Shown: positions 6,361-14,968 of the stretch, piece after piece
How the letters are laid out: each line of letters opens with the position of its first letter
Numbering within the stretch: position 1 is the first letter of the stretch
Source of the DNA: Caryophanales bacterium UBA6356
GTDB lineage: Bacteria > Bacillota_I > Bacilli_A > RFN20 > CAG-826
DNA: 16,962 nt
Direction of reading: 5' to 3'
NCBI GenBank assembly: GCA_002440125.1
Contig: DJRQ01000014.1
Coordinates: 5,295 to 22,256 of the forward strand
Translations under genes and position numbers: made by a program
The notes under the pieces: generated by a model
Databases searched by the model: none
What the model was told of the DNA's origin: nothing
What the model saw: only the letters and a program-made list of their open reading frames with translations

Positions 6361-7266
6361 CTATCTAAAGCATAACGCAAAGACTACCCATATCAAAATA
6401 AGATGCACTGGATAAAAAAGGTAAGAGAAGATGCGGAACCATTTCTTGTCATACCCTCTTTTGCCATTATAGAAAAGAATGAATAAGGCGCTTAGAGCGC
6501 TATAGCTTTGGGCTCCCATGGAGTAGGGGTCGGGGAGGCCGCATTTCGCAAGCGTCCAGAACAGTAGATTCACTAAAACCAAGAAGACGGCGCTCATAGA
6601 ATTGCTAAATCCTTGGACTTTTATTTCGGTCGCGATACTTTGAAATACTTCTTCGTCCTGAGCCAAGAAACGCATCATTTTTAGCGAACATGGGCGGGCG
6701 TAATAAAAAAGCAAAATGAGGGAAAAGCCGAAAATACTATAACTGGGTCGAAGGAAAAGAGGATAGAAAGAGGACCATGCGGAGATGGCGTTATTTTGGT
6801 AAGCAAAGATTTCGCTTACGTCCATCGCATAAGTTAAAATAACGTATCCAAAAGGAAAAAGAGCAAGGATACGCAGCGGTTTTCTCGAATTTTCAATAAG
6901 ATAGATAAACAAAGCGCCCAAGGTCAAATCCAAAAAGGCATTGCCTTCTAAAGTACCTGCGTTTCCTTTGTCGATAGCATATAGCACGCTTTGGGCAAGG
7001 AGAATCAATAGGCCCATTCCCGCTAGACGCATCAAATAGTTTTCGCGGTTCTTTGTCTTATGAAGCCCTTCGGCGAGCATGAAAGCGAATAGAGGAAAGG
7101 AGAGACGTCCAATATATTGTAGGATAACGCCCGCATTATAGCCGCTTGAACCATCTAGGTAGTAGCCTTGAGTTGTGAGCATAAAGCCGATGTGGCTTAG
7201 AGTCATGGTCAAGAAAGCGAGGATTTTCAAAATGAATTCATCCAGGAAAAGTTTTTGCGTTTTCAT
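6361..7266 (-). CDS. TraX family membrane protein (putative acyltransferase)
   Basis: The 301-residue product matches the TraX family (PF05857), named for the F-pilin N-acetylating protein. Chromosomal members of Gram-positive bacteria are of unknown substrate. Recognisable segments are LAFLTMTLSHIGFML (16-30), IGRLSFPLFAFMLAEG (52-67) followed by HKTKNRENYLMRL, and the C-terminal YNGKRG with FSYLFYPVHLILIW. About eight to nine hydrophobic helices are present. No conjugation gene is nearby, so a pilus role is unlikely; modification of a surface molecule is an inference. It starts two bases after the stop of the CPBP gene and ends 12 bases before thioredoxin. Confidence 0.88.
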   Translation of the reverse strand: MKTQKLFLDEFILKILAFLTMTLSHIGFMLTTQGYYLDGSSGYNAGVILQYIGRLSFPLFAFMLAEGLHKTKNRENYLMRLAGMGLLILLAQSVLYAIDKGNAGTLEGNAFLDLTLGALFIYLIENSRKPLRILALFPFGYVILTYAMDVSEIFAYQNNAISAWSSFYPLFLRPSYSIFGFSLILLFYYARPCSLKMMRFLAQDEEVFQSIATEIKVQGFSNSMSAVFLVLVNLLFWTLAKCGLPDPYSMGAQSYSALSALFILFYNGKRGYDKKWFRIFSYLFYPVHLILIWVVFALCFR

Positions 7267-7268
7267 TC

Positions 7269-8168
7269 TTACTTCGTTCCTTCTAAAAGCAAAATTTGCA
7301 AAACGGCAATGGTGTTATTCATGATGTGAGCAAGGCTGGAAGCGCCAAAGCCATAGCGCTCATAAACGAAGGCAAGCAAAAGTCCCGAAACGAAGTAATC
7401 GGGGAAAGAAAGCCATTCGTTGAGGCTTGTGAAATCGTGGATGTGAATGAGTCCAAAGAGAACGCTCGCAACGAAATACGCAAAAATCCGATTTATTCTC
7501 TTCGCAAAGCCAAAAAGCCCAACGCGATAAGTGATTTCTTCGCAAAGAGGCCCGATGATTCCTGTCACGAGTATGGCAAGGAATGGCGTTTCTCTTACCA
7601 TGGAGATGATGGTGCTTTGATTTTCGTTTGTGGAAGCGCCAAGTGTGGTGGATATAAGCCCCCAAACAATGCTAAAGACCATCAATAGAGCGCCATAAGC
7701 GAAACCAAGATAAGTCTTTGGCTTTTTAAAGCAAGGAAGAAGCTTTGCGGTTTCTTTCCACAAGATGAGCAGAAGACATGCGAACAATAGAATATAAGCC
7801 GGATAATTGACCATCGCATAGAACGAACCCGTTTCGGTGAAAGCCAAAAGCTCGTTTTGGAGGTCTAGGCCGGTGAAACCGTTTTGAATGAGCTCCGCGC
7901 TTTTGATGGACAAGACGACGATTTGAACGATAAGGCCCAAAAGCTGAAAACCCAACCAACCGACTAAAGCAAGGATAAGTTCGCGCCAAGGGCTCACATT
8001 TGGAATTTCTTGGAAACTCCTTTGAAAGGAGGATTCGGCTGAAGGGGCATGACAATTCGGACACTCTTTTTTCGTTATGTCATAAATCGCGCCGCAAACG
8101 TCGCATTTTGTCTTTTTGAAAGGATTTCTGAACCTAAAAATGTTATGGTTGCCTTTTTCTTTGCTCAT
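7269..8168 (-). CDS. CPBP-family intramembrane metalloprotease with N-terminal zinc ribbon
   Basis: The 299-residue product joins a short zinc ribbon (C22-x2-C25 and C36-x2-C39) to a CPBP/Abi domain (PF02517) with about eight hydrophobic helices. The three CPBP motifs are complete: EExxxR (E210, E211, R215), FxxxH (F238, H242) and HxxxN (H281, N285). These residues are thought to form a glutamate/histidine active site within the membrane, as in type II CAAX prenyl proteases. Bacterial members process peptides or act in bacteriocin immunity; the substrate here is unknown. The ribbon would sit in the cytoplasm. It is the first gene of the CPBP-TraX-thioredoxin operon. The ATG at 8166-8168 has no clear Shine-Dalgarno sequence, which is unusual beside its neighbours. 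Confidence 0.9.
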   Translation of the reverse strand: MSKEKGNHNIFRFRNPFKKTKCDVCGAIYDITKKECPNCHAPSAESSFQRSFQEIPNVSPWRELILALVGWLGFQLLGLIVQIVVLSIKSAELIQNGFTGLDLQNELLAFTETGSFYAMVNYPAYILLFACLLLILWKETAKLLPCFKKPKTYLGFAYGALLMVFSIVWGLISTTLGASTNENQSTIISMVRETPFLAILVTGIIGPLCEEITYRVGLFGFAKRINRIFAYFVASVLFGLIHIHDFTSLNEWLSFPDYFVSGLLLAFVYERYGFGASSLAHIMNNTIAVLQILLLEGTK

Positions 8169-8175
8169 GGGCCAT

Positions 8176-8181
8176 ATTTTA
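8176..8181 (-). promoter_or_regulatory. Candidate -10 box for the CPBP operon, close to the start codon
   Basis: The minus strand reads TAAAAT (five of six matches to the -10 consensus), only seven bases before the CPBP ATG. A start at the usual distance would give a leaderless message, in keeping with the missing ribosome-binding site. The -35 match at 17 bases is poor (TGTAAA). Confidence 0.3.
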
Positions 8182-8182
8182 A

Positions 8183-8211
8183 TTGATAAAACTATGTTTT
8201 ACACTCAAAAT
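8183..8211 (+). promoter_or_regulatory. Candidate promoter for the giant-protein operon
   Basis: TTGATA (8183-8188, five of six) is separated by exactly 17 bases from CAAAAT (8206-8211, four of six). The predicted transcript start near 8218 would leave a very short leader, with the GGAG site at 8220-8223 almost at the 5' end. Confidence 0.4.
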
Positions 8212-8219
8212 ATTGCCGT

Positions 8220-8223
8220 GGAG
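8220..8223 (+). promoter_or_regulatory. Ribosome-binding site that fixes the giant-gene start
   Basis: GGAG lies seven bases before the ATG at 8231. The longer frame from a TTG at 8183 has no such site, and its 16 extra codons overlap the candidate promoter. Confidence 0.75.
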
Positions 8224-8230
8224 TTTTCCT

Positions 8231-11200
8231 ATGAATTTTTATCAAATAACGGCTGAATCTTTAACGGAGTATATGAGCATCGGCTTGATAATCGCTTTTG
8301 CGGTTATTGTGGGCTTGCTCGTTCTTTCCTTTTTGTCCGGTCTTTTTAAGGGATGGCGCTATGGCACATATCGCTTTCTTTTCTTTGCCGTCCTTGTTTT
8401 GATCGCATTTTGTACGCTTAAGCCGATTTCGTCGTTATTGGGAACCCTCGATTTGAGTCAATGGGTCCCTGCCGGGACGCGCATTCAATTCAATCTCGAT
8501 GTGTCTGGAACGTCGGTGGCGGTTGACGCTTCGATTACAAGCCTATCTGGCACTATCGGAGAGGTTGTAACCCAAATCCTTAAAGCCTTCGATGTTTCGA
8601 TGAGCCCCGAGGCCCTCTCTTCTTACGTTACTTCCCTTGTCTCTTCTTTCCTTATTCTTATCCTTGTTTTTATCGATGCCATCTTGATTTCTTTGCTTGG
8701 ATCCCTTCTTTGCTTTTTGCTATGGCATATTCTCTTCAAACATTTTATTCAGAAGGAAAAACGCAAGAGAAAGACTTTGCGTTTGGTGAGCGCTTTCGAA
8801 GAGTTCGCGATGGGCGCTGTTATTTTGGCGATGTTCGTGACGCCTTTTACTTCTATAGCGAATGCGTTGAGCCAAAGTTTTAACGAAGCTTCCAAAGAGG
8901 ATGAGACCTCTCTTCAAAACAAGGGAAAAGAGGTTACTCCGGAAATTTATGAAACCGTAAAAAGCGTGGTGGACACCTACGACGATTCTTTGCTTTCCAA
9001 GGTGTTTTTCTCCTGGAGCAAGGATGAAAATGGGAAGACTTTCGATACTGCTTTTTATGATTTTGTTGGCGCGGTAGGGGTTGACGATCAGCATCTTGTT
9101 TCCTTTGTGACCGAGCTTTCTTCTCTTGCAAAAGTCGGCACTTACGCGATTAAAGGTGGCGTCCTCTCGGAAGAAGGCGTCAACCAAGCTTCTTTGCTTA
9201 CTTTCGCAATGTCTAGTTACGCCCCGAAAGCTTTGGCGGCCCTTTCGAACTCCTCTCTTGTCGAAACGATTATGCCTTACGCTTTGGCGGTAGCCACAAA
9301 CCTCGACTCCATTTCGGAGTATCTCAAGACCGAAACGACGCTTGATTTCACCCAATACAACTATGGCGATACTCTATCTGAGCTGGCCGATCTTTATAAG
9401 GCCGTCGTCGATAGCGATATTCTCTCTTCCATCGTCTCTCCGGATGGGGAAATAAATCAAGATCCCGAGTCTTTGTCGGAAGTTTTGCTCAATCATTTTG
9501 ACCTTTTGAAAGATACCATCCTCGCTTTCGACGATGAAAGACTCAAGCTCTTCAACGACCTTATGAAGAGCGCTTTGTGGGTGCAAATCGTTAACGATTA
9601 TTCCAAAGAGGAAAGCGCGGAAGGAACAAACATCTATCTTAAAGACTTCTTCCCAGAATTTTCTGAAGAAGAGCTAAAAAACGACAAAGGAACGCCAAAG
9701 AAAGTGCCCGCTTCGATCCAAGAACTCACATTCAAAGATGACATAATGCCGATTTTGGATGGCATTTATCGTATCGCAACAGTAGACGATGGCCTTGTTC
9801 CTTTGATTTTGGAGGGCGCGCTAAAAGGGAATTTTACCGAAGATCTTTCCAAGCAAATGATTTCCATTCTTTTGGCCAATGAAAACCTCGCTCAAATCGA
9901 ACATTATTTTGACGGTTATACGGATTCCTCCGTTATCGTGAAAGAGGATGACCCCGTTCTTTTATCTTCTTCTTTAGTCCAAAATGCGGTTCCTAAGCTC
10001 ATGAAAATGGCTGAGTCGATGACCAATAGTTCTTTAGGCCTTTCAGGCGAGAACGTCGTCGATCTTTCCCCTGAAATCGAAGATTATAAAAAATCCACGG
10101 ATAAAGAAGAACTCGCTAAGAGAGAATCGCAAGCGCTTTTTAGCATCCTTCGTCCTTTTGCAAAAAGCCAAGCTGGGAAAGATTTTCTTCTCAATTACGA
10201 TACCATGCCGGGAATCTATTTCTCTCCAAAAGACGGATCCTTTTTGGGGATTAAGGACGAGCTTTTAGCCCCTTTATCGGAAGGTTTGAAGAATCTGGAT
10301 TCTTCGAAATTGGCAAAAGCCTTTGTTCCAAGCGCCCTTAATGGCATCCTTGAAAAGAATAGCGAAAAGATCGAAGAGGCTCTTGGCACGAAACTTTCTC
10401 TCCATGTGACTAAAGAAAGCAATATCGGCCATTCTTTTGCCGCCCTTATCGATTCTTTTAGCAAATGCCAAGATCTTGTTACTTTCTTGCTTTCGAACGC
10501 TTCTAGCATCAACGGTCTCCACGATGCCGAGATGCTTTTGAAGAATCTCGTTTCCTTCAAGGTTCTTGAAACGTCTCAAAGCCAGTTCTCTTATCTTCTT
10601 TCCTCGATGGCGAACAATGCTCTTCTCGATGACGAAAAACACTCCAATATCCGCGCAATTCTTGTCTCTCTTCTCGATAAAGGCGGTCTTGGAGATCTTT
10701 CCGAAGAGATCAATGAGGCTTTTGACGAAAATGGATTTGACCTCGATGACAATCTTTCTGGGCTTAGCGATTTCTTGGAGGATGTGGCAAATTCCGGTTT
10801 GCTCTCAAAACTTGATAGAGTAGGCAAAGAAGGACTTGCCGTCTTTCAAGATTATTCCTTTGAGAACCTTCTTTCGAACATCGATCGCATTCCGCTTCTT
10901 TCGAAAATTATCGGTACCATTCTTGAAAATAAGCTAGCGGAAAATGAAACTATCGCTCCTTACTTGTCCTATGGGGATGGGAAGAAACTCTCTTTTGAAA
11001 ACGTAACTTCTTGGGGGAGCGAGGGAAGAAGTATTGATGCTCTTTTGAAATTTGCCATAGAAGTGGGGGATTTAGGAAATCTGAATCTTTTCTCTGGCGA
11101 TGCCGATAGCGTTGAGTCCCTCATTAAAACCCTTTCTTCGAGCCATATCTTCTATGACGAGAAAGGCAATTACATTTTGCCGGAATACTTAGCTGATAAG

Positions 11201-14200
11201 ATAGTTGATTCTTTTACCCAAAATACGGCAACAGGTCAATTCTTCGTGAATTTCGATACGAATTCAAAACTCCCCCTTTCGGGCGACTCTCTTAAAGAAA
11301 AAGCCTCCTATTCCGAATTCAAAAAAGACTTCCTTAGCGTCGATAGTCCCGAAAAGATGGGCGAAGAGGCTTCAAAAATCGGCGATTTTCTTCGCGCCAT
11401 TCAAATCGTCGGATCGATTGATTTCCTTTCCGATGATATTGATTTTAGAACCTTCAATGTCCTTTATGTCGAGGACCTCTTTACGTCTTTAAGCTCTTCG
11501 CGATTCCTTAGAAGAGTTCCGCTAACGCACGCATATTATTCTTTATTTGATTATCTTAAGAATATCGAAAATTCGTTTTCCTATGCAAATCCATGCTATT
11601 TCTATCCTGACAATGTAAGCGATGAAGAGCGTAATCAAGAAATTGAATACGTTTTGGAGTTACTCGAAACAGTTACGAATCCGTATTTCGGCGCTTTGAA
11701 TCCCACAACGGGCAAGATCGATTCGTCCAAATTCGATTTGGTCGCAAACCTTTCCCCGGATTATTTCGTCCGTCCTGTCTTGAACGCCTCTTCGAATAGC
11801 AAGATTTTGAATACTTCTAAGGATTCCAGTGGAAAGACTGCTTTCAAGAGCCTTTTAGCCAAGATGGTTTCCAATTTCTCTTATTTCTCCGCCGACCCCC
11901 TTCATAGCGTGCAAGAGGTGAGCGAATATGTTATTTACGAAAAAGTGACGGATTGGGATCGTGAGATCGATTCTTTCGTGAAAGTGTTAAATGACTTGCA
12001 AAGCCTAGACATGCAATTGCAAGAAGACTTTGATTTTGAATCTCTTTTCGAAGACGGGATGGGAGGAAAAATAGGTGAGCTTAAGGTATCGGAACTCTTA
12101 AACGATATTTCCGAATCCCAGATTCTAGGTCTTGGCTTGGCCAATAAAATTCAATCCGCTCTCGAATCCTTAGGGGGCACCATTGCTTCGGATTATGTCG
12201 ACTTTGGGCTTGCCAATCCTTTCTTCGATGGAACGGATGGTTCCTATACGACTCTTTCTTTTAAAGCGTATAGCCAAAAAGAATGCGAAGCGCTTTCTTC
12301 TTTGCTTCGCTATGGCTATGCCTTAAACGGAAAAGCCAATCTTGACGATTTTGAAGCTGAGGATATTGACACTTGGACCAACTTCTTGGCGAGCATGGCT
12401 TCCTCGAGGATTTTGAATTCTCTAAAAGCCTCGCAATCCCGCACCGTTTTCCAAGATACCATCGTGAAGCTCTTTCATAACGACGCCCTGAAACCTTATA
12501 TTTTCCTTGACGAATCTCCGAAAGATAAGCATTTCGTTTCTTTGGGGGAATATGCGAACGCCGATGAAAAAGTTCTTTGGAATACAAAGCGTCTTATTCC
12601 CGCCCTTGAGAGCGAAGAGAGTCGTTTGAGTCTTGATGTTTCTAGTCTCAACGGCGACGAAAATTCTTTGAAATCCGTTCTAAAGAGTCTTTTGAGCAAG
12701 GACGTTCAAAACGCTTTAAAGTCAAATGATTTCCTTTCTTTGGCTCGGAATGACACGCTTGATGGAGTTCTTTCTTCCCTAAATTCCTCTCCTTGGACTT
12801 CCGACTTCGTTCCGAACGCTATCGCCTCATCCATAAAAAATGGATCCTTTGCCATCGAAGGGATAGAACTTAGCCGTGCCAATCCTTTCTTCCAATATAA
12901 GGACGGCTATTTTGCTTCGATGCCTCGAGAAGAGATTTCCTTGATGAGCTCCCTGATGAGTTCCATCAACGATTCCGATGTTAGATCTCTTTCAAATCCT
13001 AAAAACATCAAAGGAGTGGAGGATGTCTATCTCTTCCGCAATCTTCTTCATTCGCTTGAAGATAGCGAAATCTTCCATAAGGCAGGGGCTTCTTACGATC
13101 TTAAGGAAGATGCGCTTCCTGGCGTTTTTAACCAAAGCGATTTAGATGTCTTTAGCCAAGTGATGTACAAAATCTATGACGATTCCTCAATTGCCTTGAA
13201 GGCCTATGATAGCGTGTATGACGGAAAAACATTTAAGAATTACCAAGAAAAGCTTTTATCCCTCGTTTCGAAGCAACCTCTTGAGAAATGGGATTCGGAA
13301 ATCGACTTCCTCTTTATCAATGACGCCAAAGATTCCGGCCTTTTCTATAACGCGTTTACATTGGGGATCATCGATTCGAATGATGGCGTTTCCTTTACCG
13401 GGGATACTTTGAATTTCGATAATATTTCGCCTGCAAAATTCAAGGTGCTGGCGGAAAGTCTTAACAACAGTCTTCTCGGTCACCAAGCAATGCGCTATTT
13501 GACGATGGAGTTTTTGGACAATACGCTTGGCTTAAAGCGTTTCACGTCTCTTTCCACGACATTCGATACTTCCGATTCGACTTTCTTTGCGACATTATCT
13601 ATGCCCGTGGAAACAATTTCTTTCGAAAGCGATGGCGAAGTCAAAGTAACTTATTTCAAAGATGGAACGGCTATTGATGGTCAGAAGGTCGCCACAAACT
13701 CCTATATCTTCTTCGATCCAACGGACGCTAAGAATTTCGATGATCGTCCTTTGGCCAAAGATCTTCAAATCGAAGGAACCTTCAACAAAGTGACGATTTC
13801 GTGGAATGTCAGCGATTATTTCTTGAACCTCGAAGACTATCGTGATTACGCGATCCCGTCCCTTTCCTCTTTCTTGGAAGGAATTTACGATGAAGAGACG
13901 AACAAATACATCAATCTTTCCAATAACGATAGTTTTGTTTCTTTCTTAAAGAGTAATGAAAGTGAGAGCTTCACCTCTCTTATTCGCTTCCTTAAGGAAG
14001 AGAGGAGCTTCTTCTCGACGCCCTATGGCGATGATTTGCTTCCTTCAAAAGAAGGGGCCTTTGATGCTAGCGACGTCACTATTTCCTCCCTTTTGAAGCT
14101 CGATGTGTCTTATTCTTTCCATGGCGTTACGACTAAGGTTGGCATCGACCTTAACAAATACATGCCTCATTTTGAATCTATGAAGCCTTCGGATGTCTAT

Positions 14201-14965
14201 AAAGATATACACAATCTCATTCAAAAAGGAGACGATAATTATCAATCCTCGCTTCACTGGATCGATAAGAATATTCCTTCCATCTTCTATTTCGATGCCG
14301 TTTATAGCGGAGCTGCCCCGATGTCTTATGGCGGCTTTAGCATCCCGCGAATCCATGTTTTGAACCTTCTTTTCTCTGAAACGGCCGAAGCGGGCGCCTT
14401 GCCTCTTGATGAATATCTTTCCACATTCGAAAGCACTTCGTTTGACACTTTGGAAGGGACTTTTAAAGGAAAGCTTTCCTCGCTTCTTTATAAAGAAGTC
14501 AGGGAATACGCCAAAACAGAAAATTATTTCTATAGCTTTGCGACCAACCCTCCAACGAGCGTTTCCGATCCTTCTTTGAGAAGTTCTTGCAATTTCGCTT
14601 CCACGATGGCTACCGTTGATGCTTCGAATTACATTGATTTTGTGGAAGCCAGCGCCAACCTCTGGAAAGCCTCGACTCTCTTGGCTTTAAACGACGAGGA
14701 CATGGTGGGTGCCTCTTGGAAAATGAGCGCCAGCGAGAAGACGATCGTTATCGAAAGCCTTACCGGTTTCGTTTCCTTTGATAACTCCTCTTTAAAAGAT
14801 GTCGCGGTTACCTATTATCAAGGACTTATTTACGAGCTTTTCGTTAACCGTTCTTATTTCCATAGTGCCGTCTTGACGCTTCCTGAAACGGATTACATCC
14901 AAACGCCTTTTGGCGATGATGGCTATTTCCAAAACGCTGGTAGCACCATCTTGGTGACCGCTTAG
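8231..14965 (+). CDS. Giant (2244 aa) CvpA-like membrane-anchored protein with long repeat-bearing exported part
   Basis: Residues 1-215 hold four hydrophobic segments (about 16-39, 46-63, 135-167, 188-210). Basic loops lie between helices 1 and 2 (FKGWRYG) and between 3 and 4 (KEKRKRKTLR). This topology and the GLFKGWRYG and FEEFAMGAVILAM segments resemble CvpA (PF02674); the likeness is by eye. Both basic loops should be cytoplasmic, so the N-terminus and the ~2030 residues after helix 4 would be outside. That part has no further membrane helix, no LPXTG and no enzyme motif I recognise. It is mostly amphipathic helix, rich in Ser, Leu, Asp and Asn, nearly free of cysteine, with diverged repeats from about 855 to 1770. 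Residues after about 1775 look more strand-like. CvpA-type anchors on extracytoplasmic domains have precedent in mycobacterial MarP. It leads an operon with yigZ and pepP. The frame is intact and codon use seems like its neighbours. Function unknown. Confidence 0.85.
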   Translation: MNFYQITAESLTEYMSIGLIIAFAVIVGLLVLSFLSGLFKGWRYGTYRFLFFAVLVLIAFCTLKPISSLLGTLDLSQWVPAGTRIQFNLDVSGTSVAVDASITSLSGTIGEVVTQILKAFDVSMSPEALSSYVTSLVSSFLILILVFIDAILISLLGSLLCFLLWHILFKHFIQKEKRKRKTLRLVSAFEEFAMGAVILAMFVTPFTSIANALSQSFNEASKEDETSLQNKGKEVTPEIYETVKSVVDTYDDSLLSKVFFSWSKDENGKTFDTAFYDFVGAVGVDDQHLVSFVTELSSLAKVGTYAIKGGVLSEEGVNQASLLTFAMSSYAPKALAALSNSSLVETIMPYALAVATNLDSISEYLKTETTLDFTQYNYGDTLSELADLYKAVVDSDILSSIVSPDGEINQDPESLSEVLLNHFDLLKDTILAFDDERLKLFNDLMKSALWVQIVNDYSKEESAEGTNIYLKDFFPEFSEEELKNDKGTPKKVPASIQELTFKDDIMPILDGIYRIATVDDGLVPLILEGALKGNFTEDLSKQMISILLANENLAQIEHYFDGYTDSSVIVKEDDPVLLSSSLVQNAVPKLMKMAESMTNSSLGLSGENVVDLSPEIEDYKKSTDKEELAKRESQALFSILRPFAKSQAGKDFLLNYDTMPGIYFSPKDGSFLGIKDELLAPLSEGLKNLDSSKLAKAFVPSALNGILEKNSEKIEEALGTKLSLHVTKESNIGHSFAALIDSFSKCQDLVTFLLSNASSINGLHDAEMLLKNLVSFKVLETSQSQFSYLLSSMANNALLDDEKHSNIRAILVSLLDKGGLGDLSEEINEAFDENGFDLDDNLSGLSDFLEDVANSGLLSKLDRVGKEGLAVFQDYSFENLLSNIDRIPLLSKIIGTILENKLAENETIAPYLSYGDGKKLSFENVTSWGSEGRSIDALLKFAIEVGDLGNLNLFSGDADSVESLIKTLSSSHIFYDEKGNYILPEYLADKIVDSFTQNTATGQFFVNFDTNSKLPLSGDSLKEKASYSEFKKDFLSVDSPEKMGEEASKIGDFLRAIQIVGSIDFLSDDIDFRTFNVLYVEDLFTSLSSSRFLRRVPLTHAYYSLFDYLKNIENSFSYANPCYFYPDNVSDEERNQEIEYVLELLETVTNPYFGALNPTTGKIDSSKFDLVANLSPDYFVRPVLNASSNSKILNTSKDSSGKTAFKSLLAKMVSNFSYFSADPLHSVQEVSEYVIYEKVTDWDREIDSFVKVLNDLQSLDMQLQEDFDFESLFEDGMGGKIGELKVSELLNDISESQILGLGLANKIQSALESLGGTIASDYVDFGLANPFFDGTDGSYTTLSFKAYSQKECEALSSLLRYGYALNGKANLDDFEAEDIDTWTNFLASMASSRILNSLKASQSRTVFQDTIVKLFHNDALKPYIFLDESPKDKHFVSLGEYANADEKVLWNTKRLIPALESEESRLSLDVSSLNGDENSLKSVLKSLLSKDVQNALKSNDFLSLARNDTLDGVLSSLNSSPWTSDFVPNAIASSIKNGSFAIEGIELSRANPFFQYKDGYFASMPREEISLMSSLMSSINDSDVRSLSNPKNIKGVEDVYLFRNLLHSLEDSEIFHKAGASYDLKEDALPGVFNQSDLDVFSQVMYKIYDDSSIALKAYDSVYDGKTFKNYQEKLLSLVSKQPLEKWDSEIDFLFINDAKDSGLFYNAFTLGIIDSNDGVSFTGDTLNFDNISPAKFKVLAESLNNSLLGHQAMRYLTMEFLDNTLGLKRFTSLSTTFDTSDSTFFATLSMPVETISFESDGEVKVTYFKDGTAIDGQKVATNSYIFFDPTDAKNFDDRPLAKDLQIEGTFNKVTISWNVSDYFLNLEDYRDYAIPSLSSFLEGIYDEETNKYINLSNNDSFVSFLKSNESESFTSLIRFLKEERSFFSTPYGDDLLPSKEGAFDASDVTISSLLKLDVSYSFHGVTTKVGIDLNKYMPHFESMKPSDVYKDIHNLIQKGDDNYQSSLHWIDKNIPSIFYFDAVYSGAAPMSYGGFSIPRIHVLNLLFSETAEAGALPLDEYLSTFESTSFDTLEGTFKGKLSSLLYKEVREYAKTENYFYSFATNPPTSVSDPSLRSSCNFASTMATVDASNYIDFVEASANLWKASTLLALNDEDMVGASWKMSASEKTIVIESLTGFVSFDNSSLKDVAVTYYQGLIYELFVNRSYFHSAVLTLPETDYIQTPFGDDGYFQNAGSTILVTA
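11585..12211 (+). repeat. Diverged protein super-repeat, unit A (residues 1119-1327)
   Basis: This unit opens with ANP at 1119. It has SKIL at 1190, a W-D-R-E-I-D motif with W1242 and SQIL at 1296. It aligns by eye with units B and C at protein level only; the DNA is not obviously repeated. Confidence 0.5.
12212..12877 (+). repeat. Diverged protein super-repeat, unit B (residues 1328-1549)
   Basis: This unit opens with ANPFF at 1328, followed by an E-x-E-A-L-S-S-L-L-type helix. SRIL is at 1392, the W motif at W1450 and a degenerate SKDV at 1489. Distances from ANP to S (64) and to W (122) closely match unit A (71 and 123). Confidence 0.5.
12878..13540 (+). repeat. Diverged protein super-repeat, unit C (residues 1550 to about 1770)
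   Basis: This unit opens with ANPFF at 1550. It has SEIF at 1612, a W-D-S-E-I-D motif with W1687 and SGLF at 1702. ANP-to-S is 62 residues and ANP-to-W is 137. The end is approximate, where the sequence changes character. Confidence 0.45.
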
Positions 14966-14968
14966 AAT

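Noticed and set aside
8183..8230. TTG start extending the giant protein by 16 residues
   Set aside because: It has no ribosome-binding site and lies on the candidate -35 box. The ATG at 8231 has GGAG at seven bases.
8720..9355. 211-codon antisense open frame inside the giant gene, with several shorter ones up to 14356
   Set aside because: No ribosome sites or recognisable domains. They follow from the codon use of the sense gene (many TCG, TTC and GAA codons).
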